Shown one piece after another: positions 52,292-60,855 of a DNA stretch of 64,000 bases. The stretch is from Imperialibacter roseus. GTDB taxonomy: Bacteria; Bacteroidota; Bacteroidia; Cytophagales; Cyclobacteriaceae. Under the pieces are notes generated by a model that was not told the origin of the DNA, searched no databases, and saw nothing but the letters and a program-made list of their open reading frames with translations. Position 1 is the stretch's first letter. Every line of letters begins with the position of its first letter. A program made the position numbers and the translations under genes. The DNA lies in contig NZ_CP136051.1 of NCBI RefSeq assembly GCF_032999765.1, positions 1,402,417 through 1,466,416 of the forward strand, given 5' to 3'.

Positions 52292-52774
52292 CTAATTCAA
52301 TATAACGATGGATGCATTTAGCAAGGCTGCAAACGAAACCCAAATAAGATAGGGAACCAGTAGCCAGGCAGCAGTTTTGCTAATGAGGTAAAATCGATTG
52401 ATAGTAAGCAGGATGGCAACCCATAGCACCACAATTTCAACTAGTGCAGCAGTAGGGTTTCTCAGACCAAAAAACAAAACAGACCAGAGGCTATTTAGAA
52501 GCAACTGACCCACGAAAAGGCCCAGTGCCAGTTTTACTCCGATCGATTCTTTCGCCCCGGACCAAACAAGACCTGCGGCCACGCCCATCATTGCGTAAAG
52601 AAGCGTCCACACAGGGGCAAACAACCAATTGGGCGGATTGAAAGGCGGCTTGTTTAAGGTAGTGTACCAGGTAGATACTGATGATGAGGTTGCAATACCA
52701 GAGAGGGCGCCCACCGCCAAACAAACGATGATTGAAACTGCGACCCTGATAATAATTGTTTTGTTACTAGCCAT
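52292..52774 (-). CDS. TspO/MBR-family tryptophan-rich sensory protein
   Basis: A 160-residue protein with five hydrophobic helices. The family signature WYTTLNKPPFNPPNW followed by PVWTLLYAMMG is at about residues 36-65, and the last helix has WVSFAALLNASI. TspO proteins bind porphyrins and cholesterol-like ligands and in bacteria affect oxidative or light responses. No carotenoid or photolyase gene is next to it here. It lies 34 bases upstream of the DUF486 gene on the same strand. Confidence 0.92.
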   Translation of the reverse strand: MASNKTIIIRVAVSIIVCLAVGALSGIATSSSVSTWYTTLNKPPFNPPNWLFAPVWTLLYAMMGVAAGLVWSGAKESIGVKLALGLFVGQLLLNSLWSVLFFGLRNPTAALVEIVVLWVAILLTINRFYLISKTAAWLLVPYLIWVSFAALLNASIVILN

Positions 52775-52812
52775 CTTGTTATAACTCTCAATTGGCCAAT
52801 AAGTTTGGTGAT

Positions 52813-53373
52813 CTATTTTTTGTAAGGCACCAGGTCCGATTTAATGGTCACTTCAATTTCCTCGGCTATGTTTTGAAACACGATCTGAGGAATTTCGATG
52901 TCATGATCCACTAATTTGACCATGAAAACTGACTCAAGACGAACGACGCTTCCTTCGACGAAGAGTTTTGCCGGTATTGACCTTTCTTGCGGCACGCCGT
53001 GTACGTCCAGTACGCCCCTGGCGGTCACCTCATAAACCCCATTTTTGGTAAAATCAAAATTGCCAACGATCGATCCTTTGAAAGTGCCATAGGGATGCTT
53101 TTCACTCTCCATATAGTTTTCGTTGAAGTGCTCCTTCATCAGGTCTTTGGCGAACTCGAATGTTTTAATCGGCACTCTGAAGGAAAAGGTTTTGTCGGCC
53201 ACATTGACCAAACCTTGAGCCGAAGTGGTAGTCGCTGTGATGTCTTCTATCAGTGCGTCGGAGAAGAAGCGTACGTTGGAGCTTTCCAGCATATAAATCT
53301 GAGCTCTGGCCGTTCCTGCATATACGAAAAGAGCGAGGAGCACTGTAAAGGTTAATTTCGATGTCTTTTTCAT
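52813..53373 (-). CDS. YceI-family lipocalin-like periplasmic protein
   Basis: A 186-residue protein with signal peptide (cleavage near TARAQI) and the YceI fold: SSNVRFFSDALIEDITATT, VADKTFSFRVPIKTFEF, then HFNENYMESEKHPYGTFKG, which is the central family motif. YceI proteins bind isoprenoid or fatty ligands in a closed beta barrel. Its start ATG overlaps the stop of the barrel gene upstream (ATGA overlap at 53370-53373), and that gene follows a haem-protein gene, so the three form one operon. Confidence 0.93.
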   Translation of the reverse strand: MKKTSKLTFTVLLALFVYAGTARAQIYMLESSNVRFFSDALIEDITATTTSAQGLVNVADKTFSFRVPIKTFEFAKDLMKEHFNENYMESEKHPYGTFKGSIVGNFDFTKNGVYEVTARGVLDVHGVPQERSIPAKLFVEGSVVRLESVFMVKLVDHDIEIPQIVFQNIAEEIEVTIKSDLVPYKK

Positions 53374-54269
53374 TCCATTCTCGATTTCTTGGACAGTGTA
53401 AACTCTCTTGTGACATTAAAACCAAAATGTATGCCACCATTGCCCCATGCGTCGGTGTTTTCGGCAATGAATCCTTTTTCCATCATAGCCAAAGAGTTGG
53501 TGAGGTGCAGTTGGAAGACGTGTCCACCTGTTTCGATGTCGAAACCGATAGAGAAGGAGTCGTTGTAGTTAGCTACGTTAGGCGCATTTTTGTCAGCGAC
53601 TCTCAGAATGTATTCACCATTTAAGGCTGTTCTGCGAGAGAGTTTGATTCTGCCTCCAAAGCCAACAGCGGGAATGTCGTTGAGATCAGTAGTGCCATCT
53701 ACCAGATTGAAATGCACCCATGTAGGGACAACCTCTGCCGAAAACCTATCGCTGAATTTGCGGGCAAGCACAAGCTGATGCACAAAGGCGATGCGTGAGC
53801 TAAAGTAATTGGTGCGGTCGGGCAACTCCCACCTCAAACCATTTACCGACATATTGCTGACCCAAACGGCACTAATGGGCATTACTTTTTTGCCAGTTGA
53901 CTGGCTGAGGATGGCGGCTTTCACAAAGCCGTCGTAAGTCTTCTCGTAGGTTGACCGCCCCACGCCAACCATGAGCCATTTGGTCAGTCCAAAGTCGAAC
54001 CCGAAACGGACCGAAGACTGGTCGAGGCCCCACAGGTTGTAGGCACCCCCATTGAGTGGCCCGAAACGATGCGAGATCCTGAACTCCATGGCTCCTGGGG
54101 CTACTCTTTCGGGCGAATGGAGATTGATGACTCTGGAGGATTTGAAAGTGGCTGTGGTATAGTCGATGGTTTCGCTTTCCATCGAGTTGAGCAGGTCATC
54201 CAGGTCTTGTGCAAGTGATGGTGCGATGGTAAAAACTGCCAAAAGTGTGAAAATAGAAAATCTCTTCAT
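53370..54269 (-). CDS. DUF5777-type outer-membrane beta-barrel protein
   Basis: A 299-residue protein with signal peptide (cleavage near PSLAQD). Family marks are FKSSRVINLHSPERVAPGAMEFRISHRFG (starting near residue 42), a GLDQSSVRFGFDFGLTKWLMVGVGRSTYEKT stretch and the C-terminal GGIHFGFNVTREF. Strands alternate hydrophobic residues and end near an aromatic. This group is usually found beside YceI proteins and cytochrome-type genes, as here. The ATGA overlap with the YceI gene shows tight coupling. Confidence 0.85.
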   Translation of the reverse strand: MKRFSIFTLLAVFTIAPSLAQDLDDLLNSMESETIDYTTATFKSSRVINLHSPERVAPGAMEFRISHRFGPLNGGAYNLWGLDQSSVRFGFDFGLTKWLMVGVGRSTYEKTYDGFVKAAILSQSTGKKVMPISAVWVSNMSVNGLRWELPDRTNYFSSRIAFVHQLVLARKFSDRFSAEVVPTWVHFNLVDGTTDLNDIPAVGFGGRIKLSRRTALNGEYILRVADKNAPNVANYNDSFSIGFDIETGGHVFQLHLTNSLAMMEKGFIAENTDAWGNGGIHFGFNVTREFTLSKKSRME

Positions 54270-54278
54270 GAGTGCGTG

Positions 54279-54665
54279 TTAATTATTGAGGGTTCCTTCA
54301 CTGATCCATTTTTCTATCAGGCTGATTTGGCAGGATGAAAGTTTGCTGCCACTCTGGGGCATTTGCGGATACCCGGATTTGTGCTTGATGGTACCCAGCA
54401 GGCTGCCATTGTCGGCCCTGACTTTTACGTTTTGGTAGGTATCGAGCTTTACTCCACCGCCGAGATTGGACGCTGCACTTGCTGAATGACAGGAGAGGCA
54501 ACGGGCAGAGATAATGGGTTGAATCGACGCTGAATAAGTAATGGTAGTAGAGCCGTCGCAGTTGGTGCCGTTTCCAGTTTCTTCCGGGTAAAGGTCTTGT
54601 TCATTGTCCCACTTGCACGAGGCTAAGGCAAAACACAGTAACATTGGTAAAAGCAGTCTTTTCAT
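54279..54665 (-). CDS. c-type haem lipoprotein (cytochrome-like)
   Basis: A 128-residue lipoprotein (signal ending LASC, Cys17). A single haem-binding motif CLSCH is at residues 56-60, and a Met (PQMPQSG) further on could be the distal ligand. The form is that of the small exported cytochrome-like domains (Planctomycete cytochrome C-like) of Bacteroidota. It is the first gene of the cytochrome-barrel-YceI operon, 9 bases before the barrel gene. A role in envelope electron transfer is likely; the partner is unknown. Confidence 0.85.
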   Translation of the reverse strand: MKRLLLPMLLCFALASCKWDNEQDLYPEETGNGTNCDGSTTITYSASIQPIISARCLSCHSASAASNLGGGVKLDTYQNVKVRADNGSLLGTIKHKSGYPQMPQSGSKLSSCQISLIEKWISEGTLNN

Positions 54666-55013
54666 GGAGGTCTTTTTGGTTGAAGGGTTGACTGACGGTT
54701 TTTTTACAAATAAGTAATATTCATACGACTTACATATATGAGATACGAAGTAAATGTCGGATTGGTGGCCTTCCCTAAAAAATTAATGCCATACCGGCAG
54801 ATTCGAAGGGACACAAGAGGTCTTTTTCTGCTGAAACGACATGCGAAGGTGCCATCAAGCATTGGCCGGGGACTAATCAAACTGCCAGCTTCCGGTTCCG
54901 AGACGATTAAATTCCTTGAGGAAACCTTTGTTTTTTGAAAAGATTGGGAGGAAATATAATGCTGTTTTTCATACATTTATGAAGTAAACATCCACTTTCA
55001 GAGAGGTTTTTTA
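54666..55013. other. 348-bp divergent intergenic region
   Basis: Promoter space between the haem-protein operon and the metzincin gene. Open frames of 66 residues (54738-54938, plus) and 90 residues (54704-54976, minus) overlap each other and neither shows a known domain, signal peptide or membrane helix, so they are not called. No clear -7 box was found. Confidence 0.45.
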
Positions 55014-56603
55014 ATGAAAATCATCCTGTTTGTTTTCAGTCTCGCTATAAGCATTTCTGCAATTGCGCAAAATGATATGAGGTTTGTGGCAGATCCAGAC
55101 CAGGCCAGCAGTCGATTTACGTCGCAAACTGGACTCATCCGAGGGGGGCAAATCACGAAAAATCAGACAAGTCGGCTTTACTTGCCGACGGGTGAGTATC
55201 AGGTTCATTGGCGTAGAAGTCAGATTCAGCAATATGATAGCATTTATACAGGCAGGGGATGGAAAGCGAGCCAAGTTGATTTATGGGAAGGGTATTCCTT
55301 GGGTGAGCGAAGTCAATTTACTGCGACTACAGTAGATAAGAGAATCAACAGCGTTAACTGGATTGATGATGGTAAAGCTTACCAGCTTACCAGACAGGCG
55401 ACTGGGAAGTATAGTTTTTCGATGCTTCAGCCAATTGAGTTAGCCGATGGTGGGATTTGTGGATTTGAAGCTATGGTAAACAGGGGAGCACCATTACAGC
55501 CAGCACGCTTGGCATATACTTCTTGTCAGCTTATTGAATTTCAATTAGTAACTGATCTTGCACTCAATGCCTCTCCAGAGCAATTTGCAATCGCTGAAGC
55601 GAAAATGATCGAGTGGTTTGCTATTGTCCAAACTTACTTTATAAGCTTTGATATTGACTTTAAGTTAAGGATCAAACAGCTCGTAATTCCTATTGATGAA
55701 AGCCCATTTCCAGCAAGAGATGACCCAAGTGTCAAAAGTTTTGGCGACATCAACTTTCATTTGCGAAACTGGTTGGAGGAAAAGGGAATTTCAGCCAGCC
55801 TGTTCGATTTCACCATGGGTATCACCCAGTTCAATTATCCAACGGGTAATTTTATAGGGCATCTCTTCGCTGGGCCAGAAAACTCACTTGGCATAGTGCT
55901 AATAGAGGAACAGTCATCACTCTCTTACACTGTGGCGACTATTGTTCATGAAGTCGGTCATGGATTTGGTGCCGGGCATGATCCAACAACAGGTTACATC
56001 ATGTCGGCAGATTTGAGTGGAGGCTCCTGGAGTAGCAAGAGTAAGTATGAGATCAATGAATATATGTCCTCAGAGGAGGTGTTGGCCCATCTTAATGAAT
56101 GTCCTCGTCTGGTGTTTTCGGCTGAAATCGACGAGAAAAAAGTTAACCTAACCTGGGAAACCGACTATGAATACAATGTCAGCTATTACGTCTTGGTTTT
56201 GGCTGATAATGGTATTCTTGATACTATTCCAGCGATCGGTAAAGAAAATGAACCGGTCAGTTACCAGTTTGTTCACGAAAACCCTGGGAACATAAGAAAC
56301 ATTTACCGTATCTATCAGTTTTCAGTTTTTGACGAGCAGCTTACGTCGGCTAATATAGCTGTTGATCTGTCGGGGGCAAAGGGGCAAGATGGAACTACCT
56401 ATGGCCCCAACCCATTTAACGAACATTTGTATGTTGACCTGGCCGACCCGACAGATGAGCTCATTATCTATGATATATCCGGCAGGATTTATTTCCAGGG
56501 GCACTTATCAGAAACCTCATTTGATTTGGCCACTGGGGTATGGAAGAAGGGGCTTTATTTTGTTAGAGTGAACAATGAAGTTTTTAAGGTCATCAAAGAA
56601 TAG
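55014..56603 (+). CDS. Secreted metzincin-type metalloprotease with T9SS C-terminus
   Basis: A 529-residue protein with signal peptide (cleavage near AIAQN). The zinc motif HEVGHGFGAGH spans residues 312-322 (His312, Glu313, His316, His322), followed at once by Asp323 and, at Met330 in GYIMSAD, the Met-turn of metzincins. A fibronectin-like region follows (about 360-450), then a type A T9SS sorting domain (YGPNPFNEHLYVDL to the end, about 460-529, with IYDISGRI and GLYFVRV). It should be exported through the T9SS and may cut proteins or process surface material. It is encoded singly. Confidence 0.88.
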   Translation: MKIILFVFSLAISISAIAQNDMRFVADPDQASSRFTSQTGLIRGGQITKNQTSRLYLPTGEYQVHWRRSQIQQYDSIYTGRGWKASQVDLWEGYSLGERSQFTATTVDKRINSVNWIDDGKAYQLTRQATGKYSFSMLQPIELADGGICGFEAMVNRGAPLQPARLAYTSCQLIEFQLVTDLALNASPEQFAIAEAKMIEWFAIVQTYFISFDIDFKLRIKQLVIPIDESPFPARDDPSVKSFGDINFHLRNWLEEKGISASLFDFTMGITQFNYPTGNFIGHLFAGPENSLGIVLIEEQSSLSYTVATIVHEVGHGFGAGHDPTTGYIMSADLSGGSWSSKSKYEINEYMSSEEVLAHLNECPRLVFSAEIDEKKVNLTWETDYEYNVSYYVLVLADNGILDTIPAIGKENEPVSYQFVHENPGNIRNIYRIYQFSVFDEQLTSANIAVDLSGAKGQDGTTYGPNPFNEHLYVDLADPTDELIIYDISGRIYFQGHLSETSFDLATGVWKKGLYFVRVNNEVFKVIKE

Positions 56604-56664
56604 ACTTTTTGAAGTATTATCGAATGCTTGAGGAAAATACTATGGCGTCAGGGGCCTGTCAGGT

Positions 56665-57942
56665 TTATTTCACTTCCTCTCCTGCAATCCAAACCCCTGA
56701 AATGCTCTTGCTGTTCTTAATGTCCTCCAGTGGATTGGCATCCAGCACCACAAAATCCGCCCAATAGCCAGTCACAAGCTTGCCAACATCTTTGAGATCG
56801 AGGCACTTGGCTGCGTCGCTGGTGGCCGACACAATGATTTGCATGGGACTTAGCCCAGCATCAGCCATCATGGCCATTTCCAGATGCTCGAAGTAGCCGA
56901 TAAAGCGGGTGGGGATGCCACTGTCGGTGCCGAAGGCAATGGTGACGCCGTTGTCAGAAAGTGTCTTCAAATTGGCCATGGCGGTAGGTAACTGCTGCTT
57001 GTAGGTTTGGGCGCTAGGGTTGTTTCTTATTTGCGCCTGCCTGGCAGGATCAAGCAGTGGTTCAACAACGCTGGTGTTATACGTGCGCAAAAAGAATGGA
57101 TCCGAAAAAAAGGCTGCCGTGTCCTCATAAACATAAGTGGAAAGCTCCCTGGTGAGGGTAGGGCAGTAGCAAACTTTCTTTTCTCTGAGCAGGCCAATGA
57201 GCTCATCATCTACCGGAAGATCACGAACACTGTGAGCGAGGAAGTCAGAACCAGCTCTTAGTAGCTTCTTGGCGTCGTCGAGGTAGTACATATGAGTGGC
57301 TATTTTGTAACCAAGCTCATGAGAGCGGTTGATCACTGCCTGATAGACCTCCTCAGTCATTTTTGCGCTGCTGCCAAGGTTATCGTCCACCCTTATTTTC
57401 ATAAAGTCGACGCCCATGGCATCATTTTGATCTACTACGGCAACAGCCTCTTCTGGAGTATTGCCGGAAATTACCTCGCCAGCCATGTACAAACGGGCTC
57501 TTTGCGTGGCTGTCGTATCTGCTACTGCCCTCAATGCTACCGCTTCTCCTTTGTCGGCCCCCAGACTGACCACTGTGGTGACGCCATATCTGGCAAAAAG
57601 GCTGAGGTTATCGATCACATTTTGCTTTGAGTAATGCCCACCTTCTATGCCTTTTACATCACCAACGTGGCCATGTGCATTGATAAGACCGGGGATGATG
57701 GTCTTGCCCGAAAGGTCATTCACTGTGATGTTGTCGGGCAAAGTCACCTCATTCTTTGTCCCCATTGCCGCAATGCGGCCATCGGCTACCAGCAGCACAC
57801 CATTTTGGATAGGCGCAGCGCCAGTTCCATCAATAATAGTGGCTCCGGTGAAGGCTGTATAAACTTTGTTGTCGGTTTGCTGCGGTGTTGAGCAGGAAAT
57901 AAACCCCATAAGGGCAAGAACCAGGCAGAGGCGAGTTTTCAT
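56665..57942 (-). CDS. Amidohydrolase-family metal-dependent hydrolase, lipoprotein
   Basis: A 425-residue protein with a lipoprotein signal (LALMGFISC). The amidohydrolase barrel shows the HxH-type metal motif in INAHGHVGD, a histidine in KIATHMYYLDD, a second one in FLAHSVRDLP, and the late Asp in IAFGTDSGIPTRF. It is similar to imidazolonepropionase-like or Xaa-Pro-type exported amidohydrolases. Substrate cannot be fixed. It stands alone between the metzincin gene and the DUF6377 gene. Confidence 0.88.
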   Translation of the reverse strand: MKTRLCLVLALMGFISCSTPQQTDNKVYTAFTGATIIDGTGAAPIQNGVLLVADGRIAAMGTKNEVTLPDNITVNDLSGKTIIPGLINAHGHVGDVKGIEGGHYSKQNVIDNLSLFARYGVTTVVSLGADKGEAVALRAVADTTATQRARLYMAGEVISGNTPEEAVAVVDQNDAMGVDFMKIRVDDNLGSSAKMTEEVYQAVINRSHELGYKIATHMYYLDDAKKLLRAGSDFLAHSVRDLPVDDELIGLLREKKVCYCPTLTRELSTYVYEDTAAFFSDPFFLRTYNTSVVEPLLDPARQAQIRNNPSAQTYKQQLPTAMANLKTLSDNGVTIAFGTDSGIPTRFIGYFEHLEMAMMADAGLSPMQIIVSATSDAAKCLDLKDVGKLVTGYWADFVVLDANPLEDIKNSKSISGVWIAGEEVK

Positions 57943-58003
57943 ATGTTAAATGTAATAAATTTCATAGCCAGGGACAGCAGGATGGCCTATTCTGCTGATG
58001 ATA

Positions 58004-59590
58004 CTATATATCTATGATGGATTCTTCAAAAGTTTCGGGGTCGATAGCCTTGTTCTTAAGTCGTGTTTTGTAAGTGTAAATGGTATTGATCGAATAGTTC
58101 AATAGCCTGGCTATCTGATTATTGTCATTGATCCCTAGTCGCATAAGAGCGTATATGCGGATTTCAGGTGTGAGTAACTTCATATTCGAATCCAACTGCT
58201 CATCTTTTTTCAGCAGGCCATTCAGCTTCTCAATAAAATCAGGAAAGAGGTTGAGAAACATATCATCGAAATTCTTGTAAAGCAGCTCCCGCTCTTTGAA
58301 GGAATTAATGTTGTCGGTGATTTCTGAGAGGTCGTCAAACTTTCGTTGACTCAGTTTTCGATTGATGGATGTCACCAGTTTTTCAGTTTTGAACAGGTGC
58401 TCCGAAATCAGGTTGAAAAACTGTCCAATATAGGCCTCTTTGATTTTGTTGGATTCTTCCAGTTTGTGATTGGTATTGAAAAGTGACTCGTTGGCAGCGT
58501 CGAGGTTCCGCTTTGATATCCGGAGTTTGCTGAGCTGTCTGAAAATGATAAACAAGAAAAGCCCCAGCACAATCACCAACAGTGTGATAATGTAGGAGTA
58601 TTTGATGACCCTTGTGTTTCGGCTTTCCAACTCCTGGTACTGCTTTCCCTCGATAATTGGAAGTATGTCTGACACTTCCACTTTTCGAAGCCGGGAAGAG
58701 TAGAAGTTGGCATCATCGAGGGCTTGCTTGATAAACAGGGATGACCGACGCAAGTCGCCCTTCCTGAAAAGGCTTTCTGCAAGTTCCCGCATAGAGACGT
58801 TCTCCTTTACAGCACCTCTTATGTCATTTATGGCAGACAGCGCTTTGTAGTAAATGGCTTTTTCCGGGAATTTTTCATCAAAGACAACTCCCATATCATA
58901 CGATCTCATGGCTAACTGATGGTGAGTCAACTTAAAATTTTTGACCATTGAGAGGTAGACTCTTTCTGTTTCTTCAAAGTTCCCATCAGCCTGACTAATC
59001 TGGATGCGGATAAAATGAGAGCGAAGGGAGGACGGAGAATGAAGCGCCAATTCCCTGTTCATATAGTCTCTGCTTCTTTGCTGGTAGATTTTGGCGTAAT
59101 AAAAATCCTTTACGAAGTAGGCCATAAAATCGTAGAGCCTTGTGGTGACGGAATAGAACTCACTTCGGATACTGTCGGGAACGTTTGTGAGGTCTACCGC
59201 CTCCAGGGTGTCTGCAGCCTCCTTCAGGAGTCCGCCCGACTCCAGCACAAAAGCTGTTTTGATGCGGGCGGTTTGAATACATTCAAACGATCCGATTTGA
59301 TAGGCGAGGTCAGAGAGCTTGAGAGAATAGAAAAATGCGGAATCGTACTGGAACGACTTGTATTGATCCACTATGTGCCAGCATGCTCTGTATTTGTCTG
59401 TGAGGCTGGTTGATTTACTGAGAGAGGACTTATACGCATCTAAGGTGGCTAACTTCTTTTGTACGTAGGTTTCTCTAATTGCAATTTCCCCTTCAAGTAC
59501 TGTTAAAATACTATCGGTATTCAAAAGAGTAACCTCTTGAGAGAAAGCAAAATAAGGAACTAAAAGGGCAATTAAGAGGTGCTTTTTCAT
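58004..59590 (-). CDS. DUF6377-type membrane sensor-regulator
   Basis: A 528-residue protein with signal peptide (cleavage near AFSQ), an N-terminal TPR-like helical periplasmic part (about 30-325), a single membrane helix (YIITLLVIVLGLFLFIIF, about 330-347), a coiled linker and a cytoplasmic part with a C-terminal LuxR/SpoIIE-like helix-turn-helix: LTPEIRIYALMRLGINDNNQIARLLNYSINTIYTYKTRLKNKA (about 475-515). This is the DUF6377 layout seen in Bacteroidota, with sensing outside and DNA binding inside in one chain. The targets are unknown; the nearest same-strand gene downstream is the amidohydrolase. Confidence 0.82.
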   Translation of the reverse strand: MKKHLLIALLVPYFAFSQEVTLLNTDSILTVLEGEIAIRETYVQKKLATLDAYKSSLSKSTSLTDKYRACWHIVDQYKSFQYDSAFFYSLKLSDLAYQIGSFECIQTARIKTAFVLESGGLLKEAADTLEAVDLTNVPDSIRSEFYSVTTRLYDFMAYFVKDFYYAKIYQQRSRDYMNRELALHSPSSLRSHFIRIQISQADGNFEETERVYLSMVKNFKLTHHQLAMRSYDMGVVFDEKFPEKAIYYKALSAINDIRGAVKENVSMRELAESLFRKGDLRRSSLFIKQALDDANFYSSRLRKVEVSDILPIIEGKQYQELESRNTRVIKYSYIITLLVIVLGLFLFIIFRQLSKLRISKRNLDAANESLFNTNHKLEESNKIKEAYIGQFFNLISEHLFKTEKLVTSINRKLSQRKFDDLSEITDNINSFKERELLYKNFDDMFLNLFPDFIEKLNGLLKKDEQLDSNMKLLTPEIRIYALMRLGINDNNQIARLLNYSINTIYTYKTRLKNKAIDPETFEESIIDI

Positions 59591-59732
59591 TGAGTTAACC
59601 CGGCATAAAAGGCGGTTGAATTTCTCGATCGGTGAGTGCCTGTTTTGGGGTTAAGGCCATAACAGCACCAGCACCTGACAAGATATTTCTCCTCCTTTAG
59701 AAAATTAACTCATTTTAAGCTTTTTTCAGCAC

Positions 59733-59764
59733 AAAAAAAGACCGGAGACATAAAACCCCCGGTC
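59733..59764 (-). terminator. Intrinsic terminator after the 148-residue protein gene
   Basis: On the minus strand GACCGG and CCGGTC (59764-59759 and 59745-59740) form a stem, followed by a T-run (A residues 59733-59739 on plus). It is about 97 bases after the stop of the 59861-60307 gene. Confidence 0.75.
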
Positions 59765-59860
59765 AACCCTACAAACCTTTCGGGTGCTTGCCCGAAATGA
59801 TGTGGAATGATACTTTGTAATTGATCGTTGCGACGAAGCAACAGAAAAATGTTTTGTGGC

Positions 59861-60307
59861 CTAGCTGGCCATTTTCGGCATTCTTTCTATTTGAGATTTA
59901 TCTGAAACAGTATAGTTAATCAATATCGTTTTGTCTGAACACTGGAGAATGGCATCGTCTTTTAAAATTGCTTCGCTGATGAACCTGGCTGCTCCGATAA
60001 TTACCTGAGAGCCTCCTTCTACCGAGATGAACTTCACTTCCTTGCAATTGAGCTTACTGAAGTCCAGGCGGCAATTGCCAGATGCATTTTTTACTGTGAG
60101 TTTCCGGCAGATGCCGTTAAATGAAACGGCACCGGTGCCTGCTATATCAAATTCGATAGCACCCTTTGGGTTGTAAATCATACCAGCCAAATCGAACTGA
60201 CCGTTGGCTATGAATTCTACATCGCCAAAATTTCCTATGAGAAGGTCGCTGCTTTTGCTGTCGCCTTCGAACTTCATTGTTCTGCTGTTTGAGTAGGGTT
60301 GTATCAT
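59861..60307 (-). CDS. Beta-solenoid-like protein of unknown function
   Basis: A 148-residue protein without signal peptide or membrane helix. It is rich in short strands with small residues (LLIGNFGDVEFIANGQFDLAGM, GAIEFDIAGTGAVSFNG, KLTVKNASGNCRLDFSKLNCKEVKFISVEGG), which resembles DUF2807/bactofilin-type beta-helix folds, but I cannot name the family with certainty. The stop is followed by a terminator. The upstream 548-bp spacer would hold its promoter. Confidence 0.6.
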   Translation of the reverse strand: MIQPYSNSRTMKFEGDSKSSDLLIGNFGDVEFIANGQFDLAGMIYNPKGAIEFDIAGTGAVSFNGICRKLTVKNASGNCRLDFSKLNCKEVKFISVEGGSQVIIGAARFISEAILKDDAILQCSDKTILINYTVSDKSQIERMPKMAS

Positions 60308-60855
60308 AATGTATCAGTTTACTTGGGCAGGAGTGAGTAGTAAAGTCAAAGGAGTCAGTGAGCTTCGATAACTCAACGTATTGAAATCTACTGCACACCC
60401 TTGAGCATTATGAAATTACCGAAGCAGGAGGGAAAGGGGAAAAAGTGATTGAGGAATATAGAAATATTTGGCATTTATATGTTTTAATGTGTTGATTATG
60501 AGTGAATTAAAATATTTGTTACTACTATCGTATATAGATTAAATATAGCAAAGTAAGTGAAGGTTTGGGAGGAGGTATGCAGAGGGGCCAACGTGGGAGG
60601 GGAGTTTAGCAGTGTTCTGCTTTTAGCCTCCGGCAATGGTTGCTTGTTAAGATTGTCGGTACCCCTCTGAGATGAAGGCTCAAGCCTGTCAATGTAGTTG
60701 AGAAGTTGTACATTTTTTTCTCTTTGCGAAAGGCTGTCACCCTTCGCAAGATTATGCCGCCCCTTCAGGGCTCTGAAGTGATCGTATACAAGCCCTGAGC
60801 CGGGCACCCCTGAAAGGGCGGTATACCCGCAGGATTGGGTGAAGCCCAATCCTGA
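60308..60855. other. 548-bp intergenic region with hairpin cluster
   Basis: Apart from the hairpins at 60723-60853 I see no gene. A 117-residue minus-strand open frame (60496-60849) runs through the hairpins and reads like translated repeat sequence, not a protein. The part from 60308 to 60720 is AT-rich and featureless to my eye. Confidence 0.5.
60723..60853. repeat. Cluster of three palindromes, REP-like
   Basis: Hairpin 1: TTGCGAA (60724-60730) with TTCGCAA (60743-60749). Element 2: outer arms CCGCCCCTTCAG (60757-60768) and CTGAAAGGGCGG (60810-60821, one mismatch), and an alternative inner pair CAGGGCT (60766-60772) with AGCCCTG (60791-60797), so two folds exclude each other. Hairpin 3: AGGATTGGG (60831-60839) with CCCAATCCT (60845-60853), three bases after the GH18 gene stop. 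None has a T-run. The layout recalls REP/BIME elements. Confidence 0.6.

Noticed and set aside
54704-54976. Overlapping short open frames on both strands in the divergent intergenic region
   Set aside because: They overlap each other on opposite strands and neither has a signal, membrane helix or known motif.
60496-60849. Minus-strand open frame of 117 codons between the GH18 gene and the beta-rich protein gene
   Set aside because: It runs through three palindromes, and its translation looks like read-through of repeat sequence, so a protein is unlikely.
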